From: CAYLNK01 sp964384675
GTDB lineage: Bacteria > Acidobacteriota > Thermoanaerobaculia > UBA5066
Assembly: GCA_964384675.1 (NCBI GenBank)
Contig: CAYLNK010000022.1
Coordinates: forward strand, 1-37,758
DNA: 37,758 bases
Reading direction: 5' to 3'
Part shown: piece after piece, positions 1-7,784 of the stretch
Layout: each line of letters starts with the position of its first letter
How positions within the stretch are numbered: position 1 is the stretch's first letter
Translations under genes and position numbers: made by a program
Notes under the pieces: generated by a model
Seen by the model: only the letters and a program-made list of their open reading frames with translations
Databases searched by the model: none
Told to the model about the DNA's origin: nothing

Positions 1-1955
1 GGGCCGCGCTGGCGCCCGTCGCCACCGGTCTCCTCGTCGCGGGGCTGGGCGCGGCCTTCCGCGCCCCCGGTGTGCTGTATGCCGACTCCGGAGAGCTCCT
101 GACCGCGGTGGCTGTGAAGGGGATCGCACACCCGCCCGGCTTCCCGCTCTACCTCCTCCTCGGCGGCTGGTGGCTCGACCTGACCCGCTTCCTCGCCGTG
201 ACCGCGGCGTCGCGCCTGAACCTCTTCTCGGCCCTGTGCACCGGCGTCACGACCGCGCTGATCGTGCTGGCCGCCCGGCGGCTCCTGGCGCGGGTCGAGA
301 GCCCGCTTCGCGTCCTGGAGCGGGACGGGGTCGCCGTGCTCTGCGGCCTGCTTTCGGGGCTCGGCCCGACCCTCTTCGACTTCTCGCTCGGGATCGAGGT
401 GTACGCGCTCCACGCCGTCTTCCTCGCCGGAGCGATCGCGGCCGCGGCGGCCGCCGGCGCCGAGTCCGATCCGGCCCGGCGCGCGCGCCTGACCGTCGTG
501 GCCGGGCTCTTTTGCGGGGGCGGACTCGCGGTCCACCACGCCACGATGGTCGTGTCGATGGGAGGCCTCGCGGTGCTGCTGTGGGGCCGCGAGCCGGGCC
601 GGGCGCGGGTCCGCCGGATCGGCCTCTTCACGGCCGGCCTCTTCCCCGGGCTCGCGACGTACGTCGTGCTCCCGCTGCGCGCCGCCCGGCAGCCTCTCTT
701 CAACTGGGGCGATCCGGACGACCTCGGCCGGTTCTGGAAGCACGTCTCGGCGTTCATCTACCAGGTCAACATCGAGTCGTCGCCGGGGGTCATCGCCGAG
801 CACGCCGGACGCTTCCTGGACGCGTACCGTCAGGAGCTGACCGCCGTCGGGCTCCTCCTCGCGCTCCTCGGCCTCGTCACGAGCGCGCGGCGCGGGACGT
901 TCACCGGGCTCGGCCTTCTGGCGCTCGTCGCGGGGGACGTCGCGTTCGCCGTGCGGTACGAGATCGCCGAGGACCAGGCCGCGTACTACATCCCGACGTT
1001 CCTCGCGAGCGCGCTCCTCGTGGGGCTCGGCGTGGCGTGGCTCGCCGCCCGGGCGGCCGGGCGCGGACGCCTCGTCGTGGCCGTCGCGCTGCTCGCGACC
1101 ATGGTCTTCACGGGCCGGAACGCCACGGCGCGCTCCCGCGCCCGCGACGGCCGGGCGATCGAGTCCGCCGAAGGATTCCTCGCCTCGGTCCCGGAGGGCG
1201 GGCTCGTCCTGACGGCGGAATGGAATCTGTACGCGCCGGTCCTCGGCGTGCGGACGCTGGAAGGTGCCCGACCCGACGCCCTGGTGCTGGACGTCCTCCT
1301 GTTCCGCCGCGGCTGGTACCTCGACTCGTTCCGGATCCGCTACCCGGAACGGTATGCCGAGGTGAAGCACGCGCTCGACCCGTACCGGAAGAAGCTGGGC
1401 GACTGGGAGGAGGACCGGCCGTACGACGGGAACGAGCTGACCCGGCTGTACGACGACTTCGTGCGGCAGCTCGTCCTCGAGGCGTGGGGGCGTGGCGTTG
1501 CGCCGGTCTGGATCGGGACGCTGACCCAGGATCTTCTGCCGCGGGGCGCGGCGCTGGTACCCGCGGGGCTCGGCTACCGGATCCTGCCGTCGCAGGCGAT
1601 GCTCTCGACGTACGTGGAGGACACGCCCCTGTCGTTCAAGGCGGCGCTCCGCTCCGGTCTTCCGAACGACTACGTCTTCGAGGACAAGATACGCCCGCTC
1701 TACGTCGGGATGCTCGCCCAGAGGGCGTTCTACGAGATGGCGTTCCGGAAGCTCGACCGGGCGGGACAGCTGCTCGGCGTGGCGAGGAACCTCGACCCGA
1801 AGAGCGCGGCGGTGCTCGAGGGGCTGGGCGACCTGCGCGTGGCCGAGGGGAAGCGCGAGGAGGCGCTCTCGCTCTACGCCGACGCGATGGCGGCGGGCGG
1901 AGACGGAAACCGGCTCGGGACCAAGACTCGCGATCTCCTCAAGCCGGCGCCCTGA
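1..1955 (+). CDS. DUF2723-type multi-pass membrane protein with C-terminal TPR-like tail (5' partial)
   Basis: The frame is open from the first bases of the window, so the true start lies upstream. The residues encoded before the GTG at 72 continue the same domain, so that GTG is not the start. The visible N-terminus has the DSGEL...GIAHPPGFPLY block typical of DUF2723 proteins, which resemble protein O-mannosyltransferases (GT-C fold). About ten hydrophobic segments follow up to about codon 350. A soluble region then ends in a helical repeat (around LDRAGQLLGVARNLDPKSAA) that looks like one or two TPRs. Family knowledge suggests a membrane glycosyltransferase or glycan-related protein using a lipid-linked sugar; the substrate is unknown. 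Its last 17 bp overlap the convergent thioesterase gene. Confidence 0.8.
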   Translation, partial: AALAPVATGLLVAGLGAAFRAPGVLYADSGELLTAVAVKGIAHPPGFPLYLLLGGWWLDLTRFLAVTAASRLNLFSALCTGVTTALIVLAARRLLARVESPLRVLERDGVAVLCGLLSGLGPTLFDFSLGIEVYALHAVFLAGAIAAAAAAGAESDPARRARLTVVAGLFCGGGLAVHHATMVVSMGGLAVLLWGREPGRARVRRIGLFTAGLFPGLATYVVLPLRAARQPLFNWGDPDDLGRFWKHVSAFIYQVNIESSPGVIAEHAGRFLDAYRQELTAVGLLLALLGLVTSARRGTFTGLGLLALVAGDVAFAVRYEIAEDQAAYYIPTFLASALLVGLGVAWLAARAAGRGRLVVAVALLATMVFTGRNATARSRARDGRAIESAEGFLASVPEGGLVLTAEWNLYAPVLGVRTLEGARPDALVLDVLLFRRGWYLDSFRIRYPERYAEVKHALDPYRKKLGDWEEDRPYDGNELTRLYDDFVRQLVLEAWGRGVAPVWIGTLTQDLLPRGAALVPAGLGYRILPSQAMLSTYVEDTPLSFKAALRSGLPNDYVFEDKIRPLYVGMLAQRAFYEMAFRKLDRAGQLLGVARNLDPKSAAVLEGLGDLRVAEGKREEALSLYADAMAAGGDGNRLGTKTRDLLKPAP

Positions 1956-2373
1956 CCTGCAGCCGGAACCGGTCGAACGCCTCCCGGATCGGCGCGGGCA
2001 CCACGCACGGCTTGCCGGCGGTCATGAAGAGGTGGTGGGTCTCCCCCTCGGCCGCGATCGAGCCGTCCGGAAGGAGCACCGTGTAGAGGAACGAGCAGCC
2101 GCGGCTCTTCATCTCGCCGAAGCGCGTCTGCACGGTCACCGTGTCGCCGTAGCGGGCGGAGCGCCGGAAGCGGGCGCGCAGGTCGACGACGGTGATGAGG
2201 ATCCCCTCCTCCTCCATCCGCGCGTACGGATAGCCCGCGTGCTCGCAGTAGTCGGTGCGGCCCACCTCGAACCAGACCACGTAGTTGCCGTGGTAGACGA
2301 CGCGCTGGCCGTCGGTCTCCGCGTACCTCACCTTGACCCGGGTCTCGACGACCGCAGTTCGGTTCAGCTCCAT
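1939..2373 (-). CDS. YbgC/FadM-type acyl-CoA thioesterase (hotdog fold)
   Basis: This 144-residue protein has the 4-hydroxybenzoyl-CoA thioesterase layout: VRYAETDGQRVVYHGNYVVWFE near residues 15-36, with the likely catalytic Asp at 21, followed by the R-x-D-Y-C helix. Length and motif order fit single-domain hotdog thioesterases, which hydrolyse acyl-CoA to free acid and CoA in the cytoplasm. Chain-length preference cannot be read from the sequence. The ATG at 2373 is preceded by GGAG with no spacer, which is too close to act as a Shine-Dalgarno. A -10-like TAGTCT lies exactly 6 nt before the ATG, so the mRNA may be leaderless. It is divergent from pabB, with 22 bp between the starts, and lies near the acyl-CoA reductase, which hints at a role in acyl-CoA metabolism. 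Confidence 0.88.
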   Translation of the reverse strand: MELNRTAVVETRVKVRYAETDGQRVVYHGNYVVWFEVGRTDYCEHAGYPYARMEEEGILITVVDLRARFRRSARYGDTVTVQTRFGEMKSRGCSFLYTVLLPDGSIAAEGETHHLFMTAGKPCVVPAPIREAFDRFRLQVRAPA

Positions 2374-2395
2374 CTCCGTAGACTAACCGGCGCCG
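2374..2395. promoter_or_regulatory. Shared divergent promoter of thioesterase and pabB
   Basis: Only 22 bp separate the two divergent start codons. On the minus strand TAGTCT (2385 to 2380) is followed by 6 nt and the thioesterase ATG. On the plus strand TAGACT (2379-2384) lies 11 nt before the pabB ATG, and an alternative TAACCG (2384-2389) lies exactly 6 nt before it. The near-palindrome TAGACTA could therefore serve both directions. No convincing -35 box is visible on either side. This is inferred from sequence only. Confidence 0.5.
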
Positions 2396-3547
2396 ATGGA
2401 GAGCTTCATCACCCGGCTCCGGGGCCCCGGCTGGGGGCTCGGCCCTCTGCTCCTGACACGGCCTCGCGAGGTCGTGACGGTTCCCGCGGGCGAGCCGGAG
2501 CGGCTGGATGAGCTGCTCGGCTGGCTGGACGCCCTCGGCGCCAGCGGGGATCCCCACGACCTCGCGGCCGGGTTCCTGACGTACGAGGCCGGGGTCTTCC
2601 TGGAGGGCTCGGTGCGGCTCTTCCGCCCGCCCGAGCGCACCCCGCTCGCCGCCTTCGCGCGATACCGTCTCGACGAGCGGCAGCCGGTCTCGAGCGCACC
2701 CCCGGCGCCTCCCCGCCCGCTGGTGCCGCGGGGCGGCAGTCACGACGAGACGTCGTGGGCGAGCGCCGTCGAGGCGATCCGGGACGGGATCGCGCGCGGA
2801 GACGTCTACCAGGTCAACCTCACCCGGCGGACGACGTTCTCCGGCGACGCCTCGCCGCTCGAGCTGGCCGACCTGCTCTTCTCCGACAGCCCGGTGCCGT
2901 TCGCGGTCACCCTGGCGACGCCGGCGTACGCGGTCGTCTCGAACTCCCCGGAGCTGCTCCTCGACGTCGACCTCGCCTCGCGCCGCGTGGAGAGCCGCCC
3001 GATCAAGGGGACGATCGACCGGTCCGTTGAGGACGCGATCCCGCGGCTGGACGGCTCCGCGAAGGACGCCGCCGAGCACGTGATGATCGTCGACCTGATC
3101 CGGAACGACCTGGGGCGGGTCTCGGAGCCGGGGAGCGTCACGGTACCGCGGCTGAAGGGGCGGCTCCCGCTCCGGCACCTGCATCACCTGGAGTCGACGG
3201 TCGTCGGCACCCTCCGACGCGACGCCCTGCTGTCGGCCGTGCTCCGGGCGGCGCTTCCCGGCGGCTCGATCACCGGCGCCCCGAAGCGGGCCTCCCTCCG
3301 CTTCATCCACGACCTCGAGCCCGTCCCGCGCGGTCCGTACACGGGCGCCGCCGGCTACGTGCGCGGGGACGGACGGGCCGTACTGAACGTGGCGATCCGG
3401 ACGGCGATCACGTACGGGAACGGGCTCGACTACCACGCCGGCGGCGGGATCGTCTGGGACTCCGAGCCCGGCGCCGAGTGGCGCGAGACCGAGACGAAGT
3501 CCCGCGAGCTGGCGGCGGCGCTGCGGGCGCTCGGCACTTCTGAATGA
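2396..3547 (+). CDS. pabB: Aminodeoxychorismate synthase component I
   Basis: The 383-residue protein belongs to the chorismate-utilising family (anthranilate synthase I / PabB). The PIKGT motif carries Lys at residue 204. That Lys is the PabB hallmark; anthranilate synthase has Ala in this position. Downstream are DLIRNDLGRV, GSITGAPK and the C-terminal GGGIVWDS...E block, so the catalytic domain is complete. It converts chorismate plus ammonia to 4-amino-4-deoxychorismate in folate (p-aminobenzoate) synthesis. The glutamine amidotransferase partner (PabA/TrpG) is not in this window and is not fused. pabC follows 39 bp downstream. The stop codon lies inside the palindrome at 3541-3558. Confidence 0.93.
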   Translation: MESFITRLRGPGWGLGPLLLTRPREVVTVPAGEPERLDELLGWLDALGASGDPHDLAAGFLTYEAGVFLEGSVRLFRPPERTPLAAFARYRLDERQPVSSAPPAPPRPLVPRGGSHDETSWASAVEAIRDGIARGDVYQVNLTRRTTFSGDASPLELADLLFSDSPVPFAVTLATPAYAVVSNSPELLLDVDLASRRVESRPIKGTIDRSVEDAIPRLDGSAKDAAEHVMIVDLIRNDLGRVSEPGSVTVPRLKGRLPLRHLHHLESTVVGTLRRDALLSAVLRAALPGGSITGAPKRASLRFIHDLEPVPRGPYTGAAGYVRGDGRAVLNVAIRTAITYGNGLDYHAGGGIVWDSEPGAEWRETETKSRELAAALRALGTSE

Positions 3548-3558
3548 ACCGTCATTCA
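3541..3558. promoter_or_regulatory. TetR/FadR-like operator upstream of pabC
   Basis: TGAATGAACCGTCATTCA is a perfect 7-bp inverted repeat around a 4-nt core. From memory of the literature, it matches the outer half-sites of the Bacillus FadR (YsiA, TetR family) box, TGAATGA-N4-TCATTCA. It overlaps the pabB stop codon and ends 6 bp before a -10-like TAGACT, a position where a bound repressor would block RNA polymerase. An AT-containing palindrome of this kind stands out in this GC-rich DNA. No T-run follows, so it is unlikely to be a terminator. No TetR-family gene lies in the window. Confidence 0.6.
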
Positions 3559-3564
3559 GAGGCG

Positions 3565-3570
3565 TAGACT
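3565..3570 (+). promoter_or_regulatory. -10-like element of pabC
   Basis: TAGACT lies 16 nt before the pabC ATG and just downstream of the palindromic operator. The ten bases from this hexamer onward (TAGACTCGGG) are repeated exactly at 4367, before the reductase gene. No clear -35 box is seen; that position would fall inside the operator. Confidence 0.45.
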
Positions 3571-3586
3571 CGGGACGAGGTCCGCC

Positions 3587-4369
3587 ATGCCGGCACCCGG
3601 CCCCATCCCGTACGACGCTCCCGTCGTCGAGCGAGGCGTCGGCCTCTTCGAGACGCTTCTCCTGATCGGACGGCACGCCGTCCTCTGGGACGCCCACGCG
3701 GCACGGCTCCTCGGCACGCTCGCCGGGCTCGAGCTGCCCGCGCCGGACGAGCCGACCCTGCTGCGGGCCGCCTCGGAGGCCGTCGCGAGGGCGGGGGAGG
3801 ACGACCGGGAGCGGGCGCTCCGCCTCTCCTGGATCGCGGTCGGGGCGGACCTCGAGGAGCCGGCCTCCTGGCGGCTCGACGCCACCGTCCGGGCGATCCC
3901 GTCCGCCACGCTCCAGCGCCGCGCCGGCTCGGCCTGCGTGACCGTCCCGCCGGAGCTGCGGCGCGACACGCCGTCGGTCAAGTCGACCAGCTACTTCGCC
4001 GCCATCCTGGCGGGGCGCCGGGCCCGTCGCCGTGGGGGGGACGAGGGGCTCTTCACCGACGCCCGGGGGCGATACCTCGAGGGCGCTTCGACGGCTCTGG
4101 CCGTCTGGGGCGACCGGAGCCCCCGGCTGGCCGATGGAGCGGCGCTCCCGAGCGTGACGGCCGCAGCCTTCTTCGGGCCGACGCCGAAGAGGGGTCCGGT
4201 GGGCCGGGAGGACGTCCTCGAAGGGGCCTTCCTGCTCGGCTCCCTGACGAAGGCGGTGCCCGTCCTCTCCCTGGACGGGGAGCCGTGCGCGGTGCCGGAG
4301 CCGATGCGGGAGGCGCTCGACGCCTTCAACGCCAGGCTCCTCACTGAATCGCGGCTCATTCCGAGATAG
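3587..4369 (+). CDS. pabC: Class IV aminotransferase-fold enzyme, likely 4-amino-4-deoxychorismate lyase
   Basis: The 260-residue protein has fold-type IV PLP-enzyme features: GVGLFETL near the N-terminus, the probable PLP lysine K132 in SVKSTSY, and YLEGAST with E165. Placement after pabB favours 4-amino-4-deoxychorismate lyase, which yields p-aminobenzoate and pyruvate. A branched-chain or D-amino acid aminotransferase is the alternative. The ATG at 3587 has a weak GAGG about 6 nt upstream. The gene has its own -10-like element and a FadR-like operator, which is unexpected for folate synthesis. Its 3' end carries the second operator, and its TAG stop forms the first half of the next gene's -10 hexamer. 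Confidence 0.82.
   Translation: MPAPGPIPYDAPVVERGVGLFETLLLIGRHAVLWDAHAARLLGTLAGLELPAPDEPTLLRAASEAVARAGEDDRERALRLSWIAVGADLEEPASWRLDATVRAIPSATLQRRAGSACVTVPPELRRDTPSVKSTSYFAAILAGRRARRRGGDEGLFTDARGRYLEGASTALAVWGDRSPRLADGAALPSVTAAAFFGPTPKRGPVGREDVLEGAFLLGSLTKAVPVLSLDGEPCAVPEPMREALDAFNARLLTESRLIPR
4345..4362. promoter_or_regulatory. Second, degenerate TetR/FadR-like operator
   Basis: TGAATCGCGGCTCATTCC matches the 3541-3558 palindrome at 11 of its 14 half-site positions, with identical spacing. It ends 4 bp before a TAGACT hexamer, so its position relative to the promoter is nearly the same as in the first copy. It lies within the last codons of pabC, where sequence is also constrained by the protein. 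The repeated pairing of operator, TAGACTCGGG and start is what supports the call. Confidence 0.5.
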
Positions 4370-4372
4370 ACT
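4367..4372 (+). promoter_or_regulatory. -10-like element of the acyl-CoA reductase gene
   Basis: TAGACT contains the pabC stop codon TAG and is followed by exactly 6 nt and the GTG start at 4379. Transcription starting about 7 nt after the hexamer would begin on the start codon itself. No Shine-Dalgarno precedes the GTG. No convincing -35 is seen. Confidence 0.5.
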
Positions 4373-4378
4373 CGGGGC

Positions 4379-5506
4379 GTGGCGAGAAAGAAAGCGGCCC
4401 CCAAGTCCTCCCCCGCAACCCACGACGTGCTCTTCACCGGGTTCCCCGGTTTCATCGGGGCGCGGCTGATCCCGCGGCTCCTGGAGCTGCGCCCCGACAC
4501 GACGTTCCGCTGCCTGGTGCAGGAGAAGTTCCTCCCGGCGGCGCACGATTCCGTCGCGGCCCTGGCCGAGGCTCACCCGGGCACCGAAGGGCGAATCGAG
4601 CTGATCACCGGGGACATCACCCAGCCCGGGCTCGGCATCGGCGAGTCCGAGGCGAGGTCGCTCAAGAGGAAGCTGACCGGCGCCTACCACCTGGCCGCGG
4701 TCTACGACCTCGCGGTCGCCCGCGAGGTGGGGATGCGGATCAACGTCGAGGGGACCCGCAACGTGATCGAGTTCCTGGGCGACGCCGCGAAGCTGGCCCG
4801 CTTCGACTACGTCTCGACGGCGTACGTCTCCGGCACGGCCGTGGGCGTCTACCGGGAGACCGACCTCGACGTGGGCCAGCGGTTCAAGAACTACTACGAG
4901 GAGACGAAGTTCCTGGCCGAGGTCGCCGTCAAGGAGAGCAGCCTCGGCGATCGCGCCTCGATCTACCGTCCCGGCATCGTGGTGGGTGACTCGAAGACCG
5001 GCGTCACCGCGAAGTTCGACGGCCCGTACTTCTCGCTCAACGCGATCAAGGTCCTCCCGTCGCCCGGCGTCTTCATGAAGGTCGGCACCGGCGAGGCCCT
5101 GGTGAACCTGGTGCCGGTCGACTACGTGCTGGAGGCGATCGCCCAGCTCTCGGTCTGGGAGGGCGCGATCGGGAAGACGTACCACCTGACCGACCCCGAC
5201 CCGTGCAGCGCCTTCGAGATCGAGGAGCTGTTCGCGCGGGCGCTCGGGAAGTCGTTCGTCTACCTGCCGGTGCCCCTCCCGATCGCCAAGCTCCTCTTCG
5301 CCCCCAAGCCCGTCCAGGACTACTTCCACATGCCGTCGCAGACGCTCGACTACTTCGACCACCCCGTGCGCTACGACGCGTCGATCGCCACCGAGGACCT
5401 CGCCTCCCTGGGCGTGGCCTGCCCGCGGTTCGACGAGTACGTCCAGAACCTCGTCGCGTTCTACCTGAAGAAGTCGGGCGAGATCACGCGCGGGGCGATG
5501 ATCTGA
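4379..5506 (+). CDS. Fatty acyl-CoA reductase-like SDR (NAD-binding_4 / thioester reductase family)
   Basis: This 375-residue extended SDR starts with a basic tail, then the nucleotide-binding TGFPGFIGARL (TGxxGFxG) near residue 20. It has HLAAVYD, the serine-containing YVSTAYVSG, and the catalytic pair Y173/K177 in YYEETK. The overall pattern resembles the NAD-binding_4 (male sterility) family, which reduces acyl-CoA or acyl-thioesters to aldehyde or alcohol with NADPH. The substrate is inferred, not shown. The GTG start is preceded by a -10-like hexamer and FadR-like operator. An aldehyde dehydrogenase follows 8 bp after the stop, so the two probably form one operon acting on a long-chain aldehyde intermediate. 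An epimerase-like role is less likely. Confidence 0.75.
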   Translation: MARKKAAPKSSPATHDVLFTGFPGFIGARLIPRLLELRPDTTFRCLVQEKFLPAAHDSVAALAEAHPGTEGRIELITGDITQPGLGIGESEARSLKRKLTGAYHLAAVYDLAVAREVGMRINVEGTRNVIEFLGDAAKLARFDYVSTAYVSGTAVGVYRETDLDVGQRFKNYYEETKFLAEVAVKESSLGDRASIYRPGIVVGDSKTGVTAKFDGPYFSLNAIKVLPSPGVFMKVGTGEALVNLVPVDYVLEAIAQLSVWEGAIGKTYHLTDPDPCSAFEIEELFARALGKSFVYLPVPLPIAKLLFAPKPVQDYFHMPSQTLDYFDHPVRYDASIATEDLASLGVACPRFDEYVQNLVAFYLKKSGEITRGAMI

Positions 5507-5514
5507 CCACGGCC

Positions 5515-7167
5515 ATGCTCACGTCGCCGTTCCGCTACCCGACGCGGCCGATCCTGGAAGGCCAGGACCTCGACACCGGCCGCACGTTCGAGGCGATCCG
5601 CCCGTCGACCGGCGAGCCGTTCGCCACGGTCACCTGCGGCGGCAAGGCCGAGCTTGAGGCCGCCGTCGCCGTCGCCCGCAAGGCGTATCTCCACTGGTCG
5701 AAGACGCCGGTCCGGCTCCGCCAGAAGCTCTTCGCCCAGCTCCTGGAGCTGCTGCGGAAGGAGCACGAGGAGCTGGCCCGCCTCATCGCCACGGAGCAGG
5801 GGAAGCCGGTCGCCGAGGCGCGCTCGGTGGACCTCGTGCCCGCTGCCGACACGCTTCGCTACCTGTCGCGACGGACCGAGGAGCTGCTCGCTCCGCGCGA
5901 CATCGAGTACGAGCAGATCCTCTTCGCCCACAAGCGGGCCAGCTTCCGCTTCGAGCCGCTCGGGGTGATCGGGGTCATCACGCCGTGGAATTTCCCCTTC
6001 GCGATCCCGATGGTGGAGGTGGCCGCCTGCCTCGCGGCCGGCAACACCGTGGTGCTGAAGCCGGCGTCGGCCACGGCGCTGACCGGGCTCGCCATCGGCG
6101 ACCTGTACCGGCGCGCCGGGTTCCCGCCGGGCGTGGTCAACGTCATCCCGGCGGCGGGCGCGGACGTCGACGCCCTGGTCGACCACCCGGACGTCGCCAA
6201 GATCCTCTTCACCGGCTCGGTGGAGACGGGCTCCCGCGTGATGGGACGGGCCGCCGTGAACCTGACCGGAGTCGTCCTGGAGCTGGGCGGCAAGGACCCG
6301 GCGATCGTGGCGGAGGACGCGGACCTCGACCGTGCCGCGGCCGGGATCGTCTGGGGCGCCTTCATGAACTGCGGTCAGACGTGCGGCTCCGTCGAGCGCG
6401 TCTACGTGGTCGAGTCCGTGGCCGAGGAGCTGACCCGGAAGATCGTGGAGCGGGCCAAGTCGATCCGGATGGGCGACCCCCTGGGCGAAGGCTCGGACAT
6501 GGGCCCGCTCACCACCGCGGGCCAGCGGGACCTCGTCGAGGCGCACGTGGCGGACGCGGTGGCGCGCGGCGCGCGGATCCTGGCGGGGGGCGAGCGTCCC
6601 GCCGCCAAGGGGTTCTGGTTCCCGCCCACGGTGCTCGACCGCGTCGACCGAGGGATGCGCGTGATGCGCGAGGAGACGTTCGGGCCGCTCCTCCCGATCG
6701 AGGTCGTCCCGTCGCTCGAGGTGGCCATCGAGCGTGCCAACGACTCGGAGTTCGGGCTCACCGCGTCTGGCTGGACGCGGTCACGGAAGACCGCCCGTCA
6801 GCTGGCCGAGGAGCTGCACGCCGGCACGGTCACCATCAACGACCACCTCTTCTCGTTCGGCGAGCCGACGGCGTCGTGGGGCGGGATCAAGAAGTCGGGC
6901 CTCGGCCGGAGCCACTCCGTCTACGGGCTGATGGAGCTGGTGAACATCAAGCACGTCAGCGTCGACATGGGGACGTCGAAGGCGATGCCGTGGTGGTACC
7001 CGTACGACCGGACGTTCCAGCGCTTCATCCGGCGCGCCTTCGGGACCCTCTACACGAACGACCCGCGCACCAAGGTGCCGGACGCGCTCGGGCTCCTCGG
7101 CAGCGGGCGGTTCTTCGGCTACGTCAAGGTCTCGGAGATCGCGACCAAGCTCGGCAAGATGTTCTGA
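5515..7167 (+). CDS. Aldehyde dehydrogenase family protein with C-terminal extension
   Basis: The ATG at 5515, 8 bp after the reductase stop, gives 550 residues; the frame is open further upstream, but that sequence codes for the reductase. The NAD(P)-dependent ALDH fold is complete: PWNFPF, VVLKPAS, FTGSVETG, catalytic E256 in LELGGKDP and nucleophile C290 in NCGQTC. After the usual ALDH end there is an extra tail of about 60 residues with an aromatic PWWYPYD segment and hydrophobic/basic helices. Such tails occur in membrane-associated fatty aldehyde dehydrogenases. Partnership with the acyl-CoA reductase suggests oxidation of long-chain aldehydes to acids. The gene ends 8 bp from a convergent gene with no obvious terminator between. 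Confidence 0.88.
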   Translation: MLTSPFRYPTRPILEGQDLDTGRTFEAIRPSTGEPFATVTCGGKAELEAAVAVARKAYLHWSKTPVRLRQKLFAQLLELLRKEHEELARLIATEQGKPVAEARSVDLVPAADTLRYLSRRTEELLAPRDIEYEQILFAHKRASFRFEPLGVIGVITPWNFPFAIPMVEVAACLAAGNTVVLKPASATALTGLAIGDLYRRAGFPPGVVNVIPAAGADVDALVDHPDVAKILFTGSVETGSRVMGRAAVNLTGVVLELGGKDPAIVAEDADLDRAAAGIVWGAFMNCGQTCGSVERVYVVESVAEELTRKIVERAKSIRMGDPLGEGSDMGPLTTAGQRDLVEAHVADAVARGARILAGGERPAAKGFWFPPTVLDRVDRGMRVMREETFGPLLPIEVVPSLEVAIERANDSEFGLTASGWTRSRKTARQLAEELHAGTVTINDHLFSFGEPTASWGGIKKSGLGRSHSVYGLMELVNIKHVSVDMGTSKAMPWWYPYDRTFQRFIRRAFGTLYTNDPRTKVPDALGLLGSGRFFGYVKVSEIATKLGKMF

Positions 7168-7175
7168 CCAACGCG

Positions 7176-7724
7176 CTACTCCGCGGTGAACCGCTGGAGC
7201 GTGACCGGCACGACCAGGTCGCCCGAGATCAGCGCGGCGATCCCGTCCCGCCTCTTCGTGCTCAGCGGCGGAGCGGCGTCCTCGGTCTCCACGATCGGAC
7301 ACGACCCGTTCGACGATTCGACCGCGAAGAAGATCGCGGCTCGCGGACCACCCGAGCGGACCACGGTGAAGGCGACGGTCGAGCCGGGCGTGACGGCCGG
7401 TGACGGGAAGTCGAAGGTGGCGGTGACGAAGCCGCTCGTCGGGATCGAGACGTTCGCCGTGGCGCTGCCGATCAGGGCGCCGTCGAAGGTGCCGGCGAGC
7501 GCGTTCAGCTGGATCACGTACTCGGAGGCCTGGTCCGACTGCAGGTAGAGCACCACCTGGGTGAGGTTCACGCCCGGGTACGCCGTCACGTAGAACGCGC
7601 GGTCGATCAGGTCACCCGTCGTCGCCTGCTGGCTGAGGGGACAGTCGTACAGCAGTGCGGCCGGAGCAGGCCCGTACACGAGGAGCGCGGCGGAGACGAG
7701 GAGCAGTCGGCCCAGGTGTCGCAT
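7176..7724 (-). CDS. Small secreted protein of unknown function
   Basis: The ATG at 7724 is preceded by a good purine-rich Shine-Dalgarno (GGGAGGGA). It opens a clear signal peptide (MRHLGRLLLVSAALLVYGPAPA) with cleavage likely after Ala-Pro-Ala-Ala. The mature part of about 160 residues is rich in short Thr/Val/Ser strands, suggesting a beta-sandwich, with two cysteines that could pair. It loosely resembles choice-of-anchor or carbohydrate-binding-like modules, but I do not recognise a family. No C-terminal membrane anchor or sorting motif is visible. It is divergent from uvrC with 60 bp between starts. Confidence 0.72.
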   Translation of the reverse strand: MRHLGRLLLVSAALLVYGPAPAALLYDCPLSQQATTGDLIDRAFYVTAYPGVNLTQVVLYLQSDQASEYVIQLNALAGTFDGALIGSATANVSIPTSGFVTATFDFPSPAVTPGSTVAFTVVRSGGPRAAIFFAVESSNGSCPIVETEDAAPPLSTKRRDGIAALISGDLVVPVTLQRFTAE

Positions 7725-7748
7725 CGGTCCCTCCCTCGAGAGGGCGCG

Positions 7749-7754
7749 AGGATA
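7749..7754 (-). promoter_or_regulatory. -10-like element of the secreted-protein gene
   Basis: TATCCT on the minus strand (7754 to 7749) would give a short leader of roughly 18 nt that includes the Shine-Dalgarno. The same hexamer is found at the predicted rnpB promoter. TTCTAG 17 bp upstream is a weak -35. Confidence 0.4.
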
Positions 7755-7772
7755 TCGCGCGGAGGCCCTCTC

Positions 7773-7778
7773 TAGAAT
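7773..7778 (+). promoter_or_regulatory. -10-like element of uvrC
   Basis: TAGAAT is followed by exactly 6 nt and the GTG start at 7785. There is no Shine-Dalgarno, so a leaderless transcript is likely. The -35 is not evident. Confidence 0.5.
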
Positions 7779-7784
7779 CCGTCC

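Noticed and set aside
170..2086. 638-codon frame overlapping the first gene
   Set aside because: Arg/Pro/Ala-rich out-of-frame translation of the DUF2723 gene.
3541..3558. Reading the palindrome as a pabB terminator
   Set aside because: The stem is AT-rich and only 7 bp, has no T-run, and its degenerate copy with the same spacing precedes another promoter, which fits an operator better.
1874..5362. Very long minus-strand open frame (over 1100 codons) opposite pabB, pabC and the reductase
   Set aside because: It is an antisense shadow produced by GC-rich codon use; the translation is low-complexity Arg/Gly/Val-rich and the opposite strand encodes recognised enzymes.
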